Shown here piece after piece: positions 25,590 through 33,228 of a stretch of DNA of 33,228 nucleotides; the stretch's first letter is position 1, and every line of letters begins with the position of its first letter. The position numbers and the translations under genes are program-made. The notes beneath the pieces were generated by a model, which was not told the origin of the DNA, ran no database searches, and saw only the letters and a list, made by a program, of their open reading frames with translations. Origin of the DNA: Bacteroidota bacterium. GTDB taxonomy: Bacteria; Bacteroidota; Ignavibacteria; Ignavibacteriales; Melioribacteraceae. The stretch is taken from contig JAMCSN010000244.1 in assembly GCA_023381535.1 (NCBI GenBank), forward strand, positions 1-33,228, read 5' to 3'.

Positions 25590-25883
25590 ATTAACTCATG
25601 TTACGCAAAAAACAAAAACTGTCCGCCAGTGGCGAGATTTTCAACATTATGTCGCCCCGCTGGGGCTTTGACTGTTTTTGGTGCGTGGAGTGCTACCAAT
25701 ATGCCGCTCCTATCGGAGCTTTTAGAAATGGCGTTCTTCGCGTTATTTTGTAGTGTTCATAGTCCCAGAGGGACGAAATATTGGTAGATAGGTTGTCCCC
25801 TCCCTTAGTTTAAGCTCCAGAGGAGCGACATATGTCGAAGGTATAAAATTATTTCAACCTTCTTTTGCGTAACATGAGTTATT
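25590..25883. mobile_element. MITE-like element with 19-bp terminal inverted repeats
   Basis: TAACTCATGTTACGCAAAA at 25592-25610 is exactly inverted at 25863-25881. Taking AACTC as the end, a 3-bp ATT is present on both sides (25590-25592 and 25881-25883), a plausible target duplication. The interior has no convincing gene but carries five short palindromes of one design: CGCC-AGT-GGCG (25624), GCCCC-GCT-GGGGC (25654), GCTCC-TATC-GGAGC (25706), GTCCC-AGA-GGGAC (25762) and GCTCC-AGA-GGAGC (25814). An ORF of 96 codons crossing its left part (25497-25787) shows no protein-like features. Confidence 0.65.
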
Positions 25884-25910
25884 AATTAATTTAACATAAA
25901 CAGGTAAAGC

Positions 25911-26408
25911 ATGGCAGCCAATCATTCATTCGATATCGTTTCTGAGATCGATTTTCAGGAAGTGGACAATGCTATCAATCAAGCGATCAAAGAAATTCAG
26001 CAGAGATACGATTTGAAAGAATCTCTCACTGAAATTTCTTTGAACAAGAAAGACAAACAGATTTCCATTAACACAAAAGATGAGTATTCCCGAAAACAAT
26101 CTATCGACATTCTTCAAACAAAGTTTATTAAGAGAGGCATCTCAATTAAAGCATTGAAAGTGATGGAGCCTGAACCCGCGGCATCCGGAAGACTTAAACA
26201 AATCATAAACCTTCAGGACGGTATTTCGAAAGAAAATGCTAAGCTTGTTACAAAATTAATAAAGGATAGCAAACTTAAAGTGAACGCACAGATACAGGAT
26301 GAACAAGTAAGAGTACAAGCATCCAAAATCGATGATCTCCAGACAATAATAAAAATAGTTAAAGAAGCCGATCTAGACTTTCCGGTTCAGTTTACAAACT
26401 ATAAATGA
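25911..26408 (+). CDS. yajQ: YajQ/UPF0234 family nucleotide-binding protein
   Basis: A 165-residue protein matching the YajQ family over its full length: SFDIVSEIDFQEVDNAINQA, then EIQQRYDLK and the C-terminal VRVQASKIDDLQTIIKIVKE and DFPVQFTNYK. Family members bind nucleotides or RNA, and some bind cyclic di-GMP; the role here is not fixed by sequence. AGG lies 7-8 nt before the ATG. It is a single gene on the plus strand just right of the MITE-like element. Confidence 0.95.
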   Translation: MAANHSFDIVSEIDFQEVDNAINQAIKEIQQRYDLKESLTEISLNKKDKQISINTKDEYSRKQSIDILQTKFIKRGISIKALKVMEPEPAASGRLKQIINLQDGISKENAKLVTKLIKDSKLKVNAQIQDEQVRVQASKIDDLQTIIKIVKEADLDFPVQFTNYK

Positions 26409-26414
26409 GTCTAC

Positions 26415-26497
26415 TCTAAAAAGGTATTTCAGTTGCCCAAAAGTTACAATTCCGGTATAAATTAGCAGTAGGAAAATTTGAAAATGACCTTTTTAGA
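26415..26497 (+). repeat. Inverted repeat downstream of yajQ
   Basis: TCTAAAAAGGT (26415-26425) and ACCTTTTTAGA (26487-26497) form a perfect 11-bp inverted repeat separated by 61 nt, starting 7 nt after the yajQ stop. It could be a long-looped 3' structure; a terminator role is uncertain. Confidence 0.45.
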
Positions 26498-26524
26498 TTC
26501 GCCTCATAAATAAATTCTGCGCAT

Positions 26525-26557
26525 AAAAAAAGAGTCCCGACAAAATCGGGACTCTTT
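26525..26557 (-). terminator. Terminator of the TonB-dependent receptor gene
   Basis: A 12-bp stem (AAAGAGTCCCGA / TCGGGACTCTTT) with loop CAAAA, followed on the minus strand by TTTTTTATGC, begins 24 nt after the stop at 26581. It may also serve the convergent yajQ gene. Confidence 0.9.
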
Positions 26558-26580
26558 CATTTCAACAAAAAACAAAACAA

Positions 26581-29500
26581 CTAGAAAGCGTATCTAACAC
26601 CCAACTGCATCTGCCAGCGTGATGCCAAGTTGTTGTAATTAAACGGAGTATTGTTCGCTGGTTTTGAGAAACTGTAAACCGGCGTGTTTGGCTTTCCGTT
26701 GTATGTAATTCTTCCCTGATACGATACAATCGTATAAGTTCCGTAACCTGCGCTTTCAATCCTGCCCCAATCCTTATTCAGCAAGTTGAGAAGATTCTGA
26801 ATATCAAGAGTTACCTGGAAATGACCCATGCCCCAGAGATCCGGGATATCCTGCGAAATATGAAGATCAAAGTATTCTTGCCAAGGCGCGTTTGCTGCAT
26901 TTCTTTCGGCAATTCTACCACGATTTGCACTCAGATAATCGCTGTTTTGCATGAACGCATCGAGGTCTGCCCATGTTCTTCCTGTTTGGGTTGCTGGAAC
27001 AAACTGACCACTTTTAATTGTCCCGAGAAGAATTTCACTGCTGTTTCTTGGAATGTAGAATAAGTCGTTCTGATCGAAACTATCATTGTTCAAATCACCG
27101 TAAACGATGAACGAGAAGGGCGAACCGGTTTGACCGTTATAGAACAACGAGATTGTCGTCGGTGCATTCTTAAAGAATTCCGCAGTGTAAGAAACAGATG
27201 CAAATAATCTATTTCTGATTTCGTATTGTGATGTTGTCAAAGCCGGATTATTTGCATCATTGTCAATCGGATTGTAACGCATTTGCGACTGCGCCTGCGA
27301 TGAGTTAACGCTGTTACGATCTTTTGCTTGACCGTAGCTGTAACCTGCGTTAAATGATAATCCTCTTGCAACATTTCTTTGAAGTTGAAGAACCAAGTTG
27401 TATTGGTAACCGTCACTGGTATTGTAAAGATCCATTATGTTAAAGAAGTTATTATTGCCGCTGTTGTAGTAACCGTAAATTGGCCTCCCGTCCTTACCTG
27501 AACCGAGCTGCGGAATATAACCGGTAGGTTTGTTAAGATTATCCAAACGATAAAGCATGTCGTTGATCGTTCTGCCGTAAACAATTTCAGCGGTTCCAAT
27601 TATACCTTCGGGTAATTGTTGATCGACGGCAAAGTTGAATCTCAACACTTGAGGCATTTTCAAATTTGGATCGGCAATATCAATTTCGGAACGGGTCTTA
27701 GGCGCACCGAGAGCACCGTTTGTTACGCGCGGGTCACCAGCGATATATTGGCTGTTGGGATCAACAACAAGCGGAAGAACTTTTCCAAAAACGCTGTTTA
27801 CTTCGGCAATTAACGTACCGGTATTTCCATAATTGTTTGACATCCAAACGTACGGAACTTTACCTGTGAAGATTCCTACACCGCCTCTAACCTGCGTGGA
27901 TCTGTCTCCTGCTACATCCCAGTTAAATCCAATACGCGGTGAATACAAAATGTTTCCGCTCGGAATTTGGTCTGTTCTAAGATTCGGGAAGTATTTCGGC
28001 AACGAATCATTTGCTTCAGGTTTAGTTGGGAATGTTGGAATATCAACTCTGAATCCAAATGTTAATTTCAACTGCGGCAATACCGTCCATTCGTCCTGAA
28101 CATAAAAACCAAACTGAGCAACGCTGAACTTCGCACTTGGTTCGCCGCCTTTTATACCATATACGTGTTGATAGTAAGCCGGCTTATCAGCTTGCAAATC
28201 TGCTAAACTGTTGTATTGGTAATAACCAAAGAATGACCTGACGAATAAATTTCTGAACGAGAAGAATTCGTTGTGGGTACCGACTGTAATCGTATGATTA
28301 CCAGTGTAATATGAGAAGTTATCGGTAAACTCAAAAACATCCTGATCAAGTTGGTTTGCAGACGAATAACGGTCGGGACCGGCTGTCATTCTGAAAGTTC
28401 TGTTAAGTTCTCTTACTTCAATTTCAGGTGTTGGCGCTGCAGTGCCCGCTCTTCTATCGCGGATAGGAGTGTAACCCAAAATCAACTCGTTCGACATATT
28501 GTTTCCAAAATGGCTCGTCAACTGCAGCACGGTTGAGTTTGTCGTATTCTTAATTCTGTAATTGTAGCTGTCGAATGACATTGCATTCGAACCGCCTCTG
28601 CCGTTCAAGTTATCTATATAAGAAGAGTTAAAACTATGGCGGAGAGTCAACTGATGATTCTCCGAAATATTATAATCAAATCTGAGGAAAAATTTAGTAC
28701 TGGGTTGTTGCGTAACTACTTGATTATAAGTACCGGCATTCATTCCCCTTGCACTCAATATATTCGAGAACTGATCTGCCAGTGCTTTTAATTGATCCGG
28801 TGTTTGTCCGCCGTAACCGGTTTGAAAAGCGGCGTTATCAAGAGGTCTGTCGTTAATGGTCATTTCTGCATTCGCAAAGAAAAACAATTTGTCTTTCATG
28901 ATTGGACCGCCAAGACGTACGCCATATTGATAATTCTTAAAGTCAGGAAAATCGCTCTTTCCAGTATTGGGATTTTTACCAACTAAGCTTTGATTTCTTC
29001 CATAGAAATAGGCAGAGCCGCTCAGGTTGTTTGTACCGGCACGAGTAATAGCATTAATTCCACCGCCGGTGAATCCGCTAAGTCTTACATCGTAAGGTGC
29101 AACAACAACTTGAAATTCGCGTACAGCGTCCAAGCTGACAGGATTGGTATAAGTTTGGCCGCCGGGAGTTCCTGTAGATCCTAATCCGAACATATCATTG
29201 TATTGAGCGCCATCCAGCTGAATATTGTTATATCTGCTGGTACGACCTGCTGCGGACAACGATCCGTCGCCGGCAAACAATGGAGATAATTTAGCAAAGC
29301 TTTGGAAACTTCTGCTGATGGTTGGTATTTCTTCAATTTGTTTTAAAGAAACGTTTTGGGCAGCTCCAGTTCTAGCCTGGGACAAAATTCCGCCTTTTTC
29401 AGCAGTAATTGTTACGCCTGTTAATTGAACTGCCTGCTCAGGTAACGTAAAATTGATTTTCAGGTTTTGTCCTAGTTCAAGATTAAAACCTTGCTCAACT

Positions 29501-29778
29501 TGAGTTGAGTAACCAACAAACGAAACCGTTACTTTGTACGGACCACCAACTCTCAAATTAACCAAGTTGTATTTTCCATCTAAACGAGAGGTTGTACCAT
29601 ACTGTGTACCAGACGGTTCGTGAACAGCAATTATGTTAGCACCAGGCAAAGCATTTCCATTCTGATCAACAACGGTACCGTTGACTGCGGCTGTTGTGGT
29701 CTGAGCAAAAATTGACTGATAGCTAAACAATGCAACAAGAAACAGGAATAAAGAAATCAATTGTTTAACTCTACTCAT
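26581..29778 (-). CDS. Oar-like TonB-dependent outer-membrane receptor
   Basis: A 1065-residue protein with a signal peptide ending at SIFAQ (residue 26). Residues about 30-115 form a carboxypeptidase-regulatory-like domain (AAVNGTVVDQNGNALPGANI, GKYNLVNLRVGGPYKVTVSFVGY). A plug domain follows (IEEIPTISRSFQSFAKLSP, YNNIQLDGAQYNDMF, FTGGGINAITRAGTN), then a long 22-strand-type beta-barrel ending in WQMQLGVRYAF with a terminal Phe. This layout matches Oar-type receptors. The substrate is unknown; no SusD partner follows, so it is not a typical SusCD polysaccharide system. AAGGAG precedes the ATG. It is monocistronic with its own terminator. Confidence 0.9.
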   Translation of the reverse strand: MSRVKQLISLFLFLVALFSYQSIFAQTTTAAVNGTVVDQNGNALPGANIIAVHEPSGTQYGTTSRLDGKYNLVNLRVGGPYKVTVSFVGYSTQVEQGFNLELGQNLKINFTLPEQAVQLTGVTITAEKGGILSQARTGAAQNVSLKQIEEIPTISRSFQSFAKLSPLFAGDGSLSAAGRTSRYNNIQLDGAQYNDMFGLGSTGTPGGQTYTNPVSLDAVREFQVVVAPYDVRLSGFTGGGINAITRAGTNNLSGSAYFYGRNQSLVGKNPNTGKSDFPDFKNYQYGVRLGGPIMKDKLFFFANAEMTINDRPLDNAAFQTGYGGQTPDQLKALADQFSNILSARGMNAGTYNQVVTQQPSTKFFLRFDYNISENHQLTLRHSFNSSYIDNLNGRGGSNAMSFDSYNYRIKNTTNSTVLQLTSHFGNNMSNELILGYTPIRDRRAGTAAPTPEIEVRELNRTFRMTAGPDRYSSANQLDQDVFEFTDNFSYYTGNHTITVGTHNEFFSFRNLFVRSFFGYYQYNSLADLQADKPAYYQHVYGIKGGEPSAKFSVAQFGFYVQDEWTVLPQLKLTFGFRVDIPTFPTKPEANDSLPKYFPNLRTDQIPSGNILYSPRIGFNWDVAGDRSTQVRGGVGIFTGKVPYVWMSNNYGNTGTLIAEVNSVFGKVLPLVVDPNSQYIAGDPRVTNGALGAPKTRSEIDIADPNLKMPQVLRFNFAVDQQLPEGIIGTAEIVYGRTINDMLYRLDNLNKPTGYIPQLGSGKDGRPIYGYYNSGNNNFFNIMDLYNTSDGYQYNLVLQLQRNVARGLSFNAGYSYGQAKDRNSVNSSQAQSQMRYNPIDNDANNPALTTSQYEIRNRLFASVSYTAEFFKNAPTTISLFYNGQTGSPFSFIVYGDLNNDSFDQNDLFYIPRNSSEILLGTIKSGQFVPATQTGRTWADLDAFMQNSDYLSANRGRIAERNAANAPWQEYFDLHISQDIPDLWGMGHFQVTLDIQNLLNLLNKDWGRIESAGYGTYTIVSYQGRITYNGKPNTPVYSFSKPANNTPFNYNNLASRWQMQLGVRYAF

Positions 29779-30152
29779 ACTTCACTCCTTGATAGATTGA
29801 TGAATTATTAATTAAAATGGATTGATTCTTTGATAAAAACATGATGTGATTTCTGCTAACCACTCATTTCTCATAATTTTTGAGACGAAAAACTCTTTTC
29901 AAACACTACCAATCACCGGACTTGCCCGTATGATTGGAAGAATTTATTTGCACTATGAAGATATGAAAATCTATGAAATGTCAAAAGAAGTTTTATATTA
30001 TTTTAATGTTAAGTAACAGAAAAATTTGTTGATATCTAAGCTAAGATTTATGCAGATATAAATTATTTTTTTGCCGGTCAGATATCTTAACAGCCTCTTA
30101 ACATCAACATTGTTATATTTGCAGCCAACTCAAATAAAACGTCAGGTTTTCC
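29779..30152. promoter_or_regulatory. Divergent intergenic region between the Oar-like receptor and phosphodiesterase
   Basis: A 374-nt AT-rich stretch upstream of two divergent genes. It contains an inverted repeat CCAATCA/TGATTGG (29909-29937) around a 15-nt centre, a possible operator, and TATATTTG (30114-30121), an exact -7 consensus 31 nt before the phosphodiesterase start but without a good -33 element. No gene was seen. Confidence 0.45.
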
Positions 30153-31358
30153 ATGAAAAAACTCTTAATTCTTTTTCTTTGCATTTTCTATTTAGGTATT
30201 GGATTCGCCGCACCAAAACCATATGTAATATTGATTTCCTTCGACGGCTTCAGATGGGATTATTTGAATAGAAACATAACTCCTAATCTGGAGAAAGTGC
30301 GGGAGAACGGTGTATCGGCAATTTCATTACGTCCTGCTTTTCCATCCAAAACTTTTCCAAATCATTTATCAATCATTACCGGTATGTACCCTTCTCACCA
30401 CGGAATAATTGCAAACAATTTCTACGATCCGTTTAAGAAACAGTTCTACCGTATGCAGGATACAAATGCAGTCCGTAATGAAAGATGGTATTTGGGTGAA
30501 GCATTCTGGGAGACCGCAGAACGGCAGGGCATTACAACCGCAAGTTATTTCTGGCCTGGATCGGAACTAACCGATATTTATAGAAGACCTACCTACAGAG
30601 AATTTTTTGATTATTCCCGCCCGGAGGAAATTAGGTTGCAGGGCGTAATAGATTGGTTGAAATTGCCTGCGGAAAAACGACCGCATTTTATTACTCTCTA
30701 CTTTCAAAACACGGATACAGAAGGGCATAAGTACGGTCCAAACTCTCCGGAAGTAAATGAAGCCATCAAGAAACTAGATTCCATTACCGGTTTGCTTTTC
30801 AAAAAATTAGATGAAATAAAAATGAAAGACAGCGTGAACGTAATCTTTGTCTCCGATCACGGCATGACGAATATTTCGCATCAGAAAGAAATCAACATCG
30901 AAAAAATTATCGGTCAGGGGAAAGCAACGCTTGGAGATTTCGGTCCCACTATGATGGTTTTTCCAAAAAAGGAAAACTTCCAAGAAGTCTATGATTTACT
31001 CAAGCAGAATGAAAATCACTACAAAGTTTATTTGCGCAACGAAGTTCCGACTTATTTTCATTACAGCGAGAATCCTTTCATCTCTCCGATCGTTCTTATT
31101 GCCGACCTTGGATGGTCACTTGTAACAAACAAAAAGTCCGACAGGAAAGAAGGAGGAAATCACGGTTACGATAATAATCAGCTTGATATGCATGGAATAT
31201 TTTTAGCGATCGGTCCGAACTTCAAAACAAATTATCATACCGGCACTTTGTGGAATATTGATATCTATCCGCTGCTGTGCGAAATATTTAACATTGTTCC
31301 CCGCTCCAATATTGACGGCAAGCTTGAAAGGATAGAATTTTTGTTAAAGGGGCATTGA
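30153..31358 (+). CDS. ENPP-type nucleotide pyrophosphatase/phosphodiesterase
   Basis: A 401-residue alkaline-phosphatase-superfamily enzyme with an N-terminal signal peptide (LLILFLCIFYLGIGFAA). The metal and catalytic residues are in place: D31 in LISFDGFRWD, nucleophile T67 in FPSKTFPNHLSIITG, D188 and H192 in NTDTEGHKYGP, D235 and H236 in VSDHGM, and the histidine of EGGNHGYDN. It should hydrolyse phosphodiester or pyrophosphate bonds of nucleotides (or phospholipid-like substrates) outside the cytoplasm. The length fits a single-domain bacterial ENPP. It converges with the gene at 31389, 30 nt away. Confidence 0.93.
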   Translation: MKKLLILFLCIFYLGIGFAAPKPYVILISFDGFRWDYLNRNITPNLEKVRENGVSAISLRPAFPSKTFPNHLSIITGMYPSHHGIIANNFYDPFKKQFYRMQDTNAVRNERWYLGEAFWETAERQGITTASYFWPGSELTDIYRRPTYREFFDYSRPEEIRLQGVIDWLKLPAEKRPHFITLYFQNTDTEGHKYGPNSPEVNEAIKKLDSITGLLFKKLDEIKMKDSVNVIFVSDHGMTNISHQKEINIEKIIGQGKATLGDFGPTMMVFPKKENFQEVYDLLKQNENHYKVYLRNEVPTYFHYSENPFISPIVLIADLGWSLVTNKKSDRKEGGNHGYDNNQLDMHGIFLAIGPNFKTNYHTGTLWNIDIYPLLCEIFNIVPRSNIDGKLERIEFLLKGH

Positions 31359-31388
31359 TTATTTTAGTGGTCGAGAACCAGAATTTTT

Positions 31389-32399
31389 TTATTTGCGGTC
31401 CAAAGAGGTTTTAGACAGGGGAACAATTTTGTTCCCTTTCTTTTTAAGACGTTCTATTTCGCCAAAGATTTTTTGGAAATCTTCGAAGTTGAGAATAAAT
31501 ACTTTCTGCCGCGTCCCGGTGCTGTCATTACAGTAAGACCTGAACTTTGAAACTAGTACCGAATCCTCTTTTGCTTCTAGATTAATAAATTCCGATTTGG
31601 GATGAAGAATTATTCCCTGCCGTTTGAATTCATCGCGCACAAATCCATAGATGGGCGATCTAAAAACTTTCGATCTCTCATCCACGATGTAAAGTTTCGC
31701 TTCCTTGAAATCCGAAATAATATTTCCTATAGAGCCGCGCAGAATCTGTTTTAGAAATCCGGGGTTCAGTTTCAATTCCGAATCTTTAATATTATCGTTA
31801 AGATAAACCGCGTATTCTTTCAAATAATTTTTCAGCGTATCAATTTTTGTTTGAACATCTACGCCGGGTGTAACTAAAGCTGCGGCTGGAAAATAAACGC
31901 TAAGAAATTTTTTGTAATTAGCATCGCTGAGATCAAGCGCGTCGCTTATAATGAATGATAATTCATTTCTCTTGCGAATACTTTCTTTATAAGGTATAAG
32001 CGTTGCTTTCAATTTGAGAATTTCATTTGTGTAAATTCTAACTTCGGTTGTGCCGAAGATTTTTTTCTCTTCTGAAACGAAAGCTGTTATATCTTTTTCG
32101 ATGACCTTGTTTATATCTTTAATTATAAGCGGAACCGGCACATCGGTAGGCAGTTTAACAAAATACTGAACACGAGTGGAATCCTCATCCGTCGGCTTAA
32201 CTTTCTTTGTAGAGATCCAATCTTTTTCTATTCCATAATCATCTAACACTTTGAAGAAAACATTTTCGATTTGACGGACTGACAGCTCGTTAACCGGTTC
32301 CCTCTTAGGCGGCTTCTTTTTGTAATTAAGCGCAACATTAACAACCAAGAGCACGACAGCGGCGGCAATCAAAAATTTTATGATTTTCAGATTTGTCAA
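31389..32399 (-). CDS. Unrecognised single-span membrane-anchored protein
   Basis: A 336-residue protein that I do not recognise. One hydrophobic helix (IIKFLIAAAVVLLVVNVALNY, about residues 5-25) is followed by a basic, proline-rich KKKPPKREP linker and an extracytoplasmic region. That region appears to have two parts: a mixed alpha/beta segment with KLPTDVPVPLIIKDINKVIEK, and a second segment with GSIGNIISDFKEAKLYIVDERS and VFILNFEDFQKIFGEIERL. No enzymatic motif was found. It may be envelope-associated. It lies between two unrelated genes. Confidence 0.7.
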   Translation of the reverse strand: MTNLKIIKFLIAAAVVLLVVNVALNYKKKPPKREPVNELSVRQIENVFFKVLDDYGIEKDWISTKKVKPTDEDSTRVQYFVKLPTDVPVPLIIKDINKVIEKDITAFVSEEKKIFGTTEVRIYTNEILKLKATLIPYKESIRKRNELSFIISDALDLSDANYKKFLSVYFPAAALVTPGVDVQTKIDTLKNYLKEYAVYLNDNIKDSELKLNPGFLKQILRGSIGNIISDFKEAKLYIVDERSKVFRSPIYGFVRDEFKRQGIILHPKSEFINLEAKEDSVLVSKFRSYCNDSTGTRQKVFILNFEDFQKIFGEIERLKKKGNKIVPLSKTSLDRK

Positions 32400-32444
32400 A
32401 TTATTAATCGTAACACAGATTAAAAATCCGTGCGTTACTTTTTA

Positions 32445-32467
32445 AGCGCAGAATATGATTCTGCGCT
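32445..32467 (-). terminator. Hairpin at the end of the enoyl-CoA hydratase gene
   Basis: A perfect 10-bp stem (AGCGCAGAAT / ATTCTGCGCT) with loop ATG touches the hydratase stop codon (TAG, 32466-32468). The downstream minus-strand TTAAAAAG is not T-rich, so it is a weak terminator candidate. Confidence 0.45.
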
Positions 32468-33228
32468 ACGAGTTCTTAAAATTCGGTTTTCTTTTTTCAA
32501 GGAATGCCAATGTTCCTTCTTTGAAATCTTCCGTACCGCAGCAAATTGAAAACAAACTGGATTCAAGATTCTGACCTTCAGCTTCAGGCAAATCATCACA
32601 GCTGACAATTGAACGAAGAGCCATGCGGATTGCAACTTGCCCCTTCGAAGAAATTTTTTCTGCAAGCTCTGTAGCTTTTTCCATCAGCTCTTTTGCTGCA
32701 TGTACCTTACTTACCAACCCGATTCTGAAAGCTTCATTTGCGTCAATGAGATCGCCGGTCAAAATCAATTCTGCTGAAATTCCAGAATTTATTAAACGTG
32801 TTAAACGCTGAGTGCCGCCGTAACCGGGAATAATTCCAAGGTTAACTTCCGGCTGACCGAATTTTGCGTGTTCAGATGCCAAACGAATATGACAAGCTAA
32901 TGCAAGTTCGCAGCCGCCGCCAAGCGCATAACCGTTTACCGCAGCTATTACCGGCTTGCCGAGTTTCTCAATCAAGTTGAAAACTTGCTGACCTTTTTCG
33001 GCAAAAGTTTTTCCGGTAACAACATCAAGGTTGTGCAATTCGGAAATATCGGCTCCGGCTACAAATGCTTTTTCACCTTTACCGGTGATAACAACCACAT
33101 TTATCGCCCCATCTTTTTTAATCGAGTTGAAACATTGTTCCAGTTCATCGAGTGTCGCATCGTTCAGGGCGTTCAGCTTGTCCGGTCTGTTGATAGTTAC
33201 AAAAGCAATTTTGGTAGGATAGACATTC
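32466..33228 (-). CDS. Enoyl-CoA hydratase/isomerase family protein (5' end outside window)
   Basis: The frame stays open to the right edge, giving upstream residues NVYPTKIAFVTINRPDKLNAL that match the family N-terminus; only about ten residues are missing. The GTG at 33098 is internal. Crotonase motifs are complete: KAFVAGADISEL (oxyanion hole), NGYALGGGCELALACHIRLA with the first catalytic Glu, and FGQPEVNLGIIPGYGGTQRL with the second catalytic Glu. Both acids point to hydratase activity, probably on short-chain enoyl-CoA in fatty acid or butanoate metabolism. The neighbourhood to the right cannot be seen. Confidence 0.93.
   Translation of the reverse strand, partial: NVYPTKIAFVTINRPDKLNALNDATLDELEQCFNSIKKDGAINVVVITGKGEKAFVAGADISELHNLDVVTGKTFAEKGQQVFNLIEKLGKPVIAAVNGYALGGGCELALACHIRLASEHAKFGQPEVNLGIIPGYGGTQRLTRLINSGISAELILTGDLIDANEAFRIGLVSKVHAAKELMEKATELAEKISSKGQVAIRMALRSIVSCDDLPEAEGQNLESSLFSICCGTEDFKEGTLAFLEKRKPNFKNS

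Larger units (their letters stand above)
25311..25910. other. Gene-free interval of repeats between tRNA-Pro and yajQ
   Basis: About 600 nt with no supportable gene on either strand. It contains the tRNA relic, a 15-nt tandem duplication and the MITE-like element described separately. The last 27 nt before yajQ hold its translation start region (AGGTAAAGCATG). Confidence 0.7.

Noticed and set aside
25497..25787. 96-codon plus-strand ORF
   Set aside because: It begins in a tandem repeat and crosses the terminal repeat and palindromes of the MITE-like element; the product has no protein-like pattern.
25592..25881. CRISPR array suggested by the spaced palindromes
   Set aside because: The palindromes differ in sequence and spacing, no identical repeat unit of CRISPR length exists, and no cas genes are present.
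33096..33098. GTG as the start of the enoyl-CoA hydratase
   Set aside because: The frame upstream encodes the conserved crotonase N-terminus up to the window edge, so the gene is partial rather than short.

Overview
The window looks like chromosomal DNA of a low-GC, Gram-negative member of the Bacteroidota/Ignavibacteria side of the tree. Supporting signs are an Oar-like TonB-dependent receptor, an OmpA-family porin, Bacteroidota-style promoters (TTTG, 19-21 nt, TAnnTTTG), a DUF4783-like protein and several envelope lipoproteins. The assignment to Ignavibacteria is inference from gene content; no rRNA is present.

Layout. (1) Positions 1-7137, minus strand: one tightly overlapping operon around an electron-transferring [FeFe]-hydrogenase-type complex. 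In order of transcription it encodes a membrane HdrC/QmoC-like iron-sulfur protein, a protein fusing a truncated HdrA to NuoE, an HndB-like ferredoxin, an HndC/NuoF-like flavoprotein, a cassette of signalling proteins (DRTGG, CBS-ATPase, DRTGG, PHP, stand-alone ATPase), and the first 28 codons of a protein beginning with a 2Fe-2S domain, probably the hydrogenase catalytic subunit, which runs off the left edge. (2) 7307-7920: a broken membrane-protein remnant. (3) 7936-10490: a GMP reductase-like gene and a divergent POT-family peptide transporter. (4) 10581-11011: a hicBA toxin-antitoxin pair. (5) 11090-19957, minus strand: DUF4783-like protein, a 1275-residue histidine kinase, an AddA/UvrD-type helicase-nuclease with a predicted 4Fe-4S staple, and an amidase lipoprotein, forming one operon. 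(6) 20042-20875: a fibronectin type III lipoprotein with its own terminator. (7) 21063-24012: pyrR-pyrB-pyrC with a promoter and a PyrR-type transcription attenuator. (8) 24066-25883: OmpA porin, a divergent tRNA-Pro(CGG), a damaged partial copy of that tRNA, and a MITE-like element of about 290 bp with 19-bp inverted ends. (9) 25911-33228: YajQ, an Oar-like TonB receptor, an ENPP-type phosphodiesterase, an unrecognised membrane-anchored protein, and an enoyl-CoA hydratase cut by the right edge.

How it fits together. The first operon suggests H2 or NAD(H) metabolism coupled through a flavin/iron-sulfur core to a membrane module that could exchange electrons with quinones. The HdrA-NuoE fusion and the QmoC-like subunit are the least standard parts and the best candidates for an undescribed arrangement. 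Most other genes are housekeeping (pyrimidine synthesis, purine salvage, envelope, fatty-acid metabolism). The region 25311-25910 is a small pile of repeats next to a tRNA.
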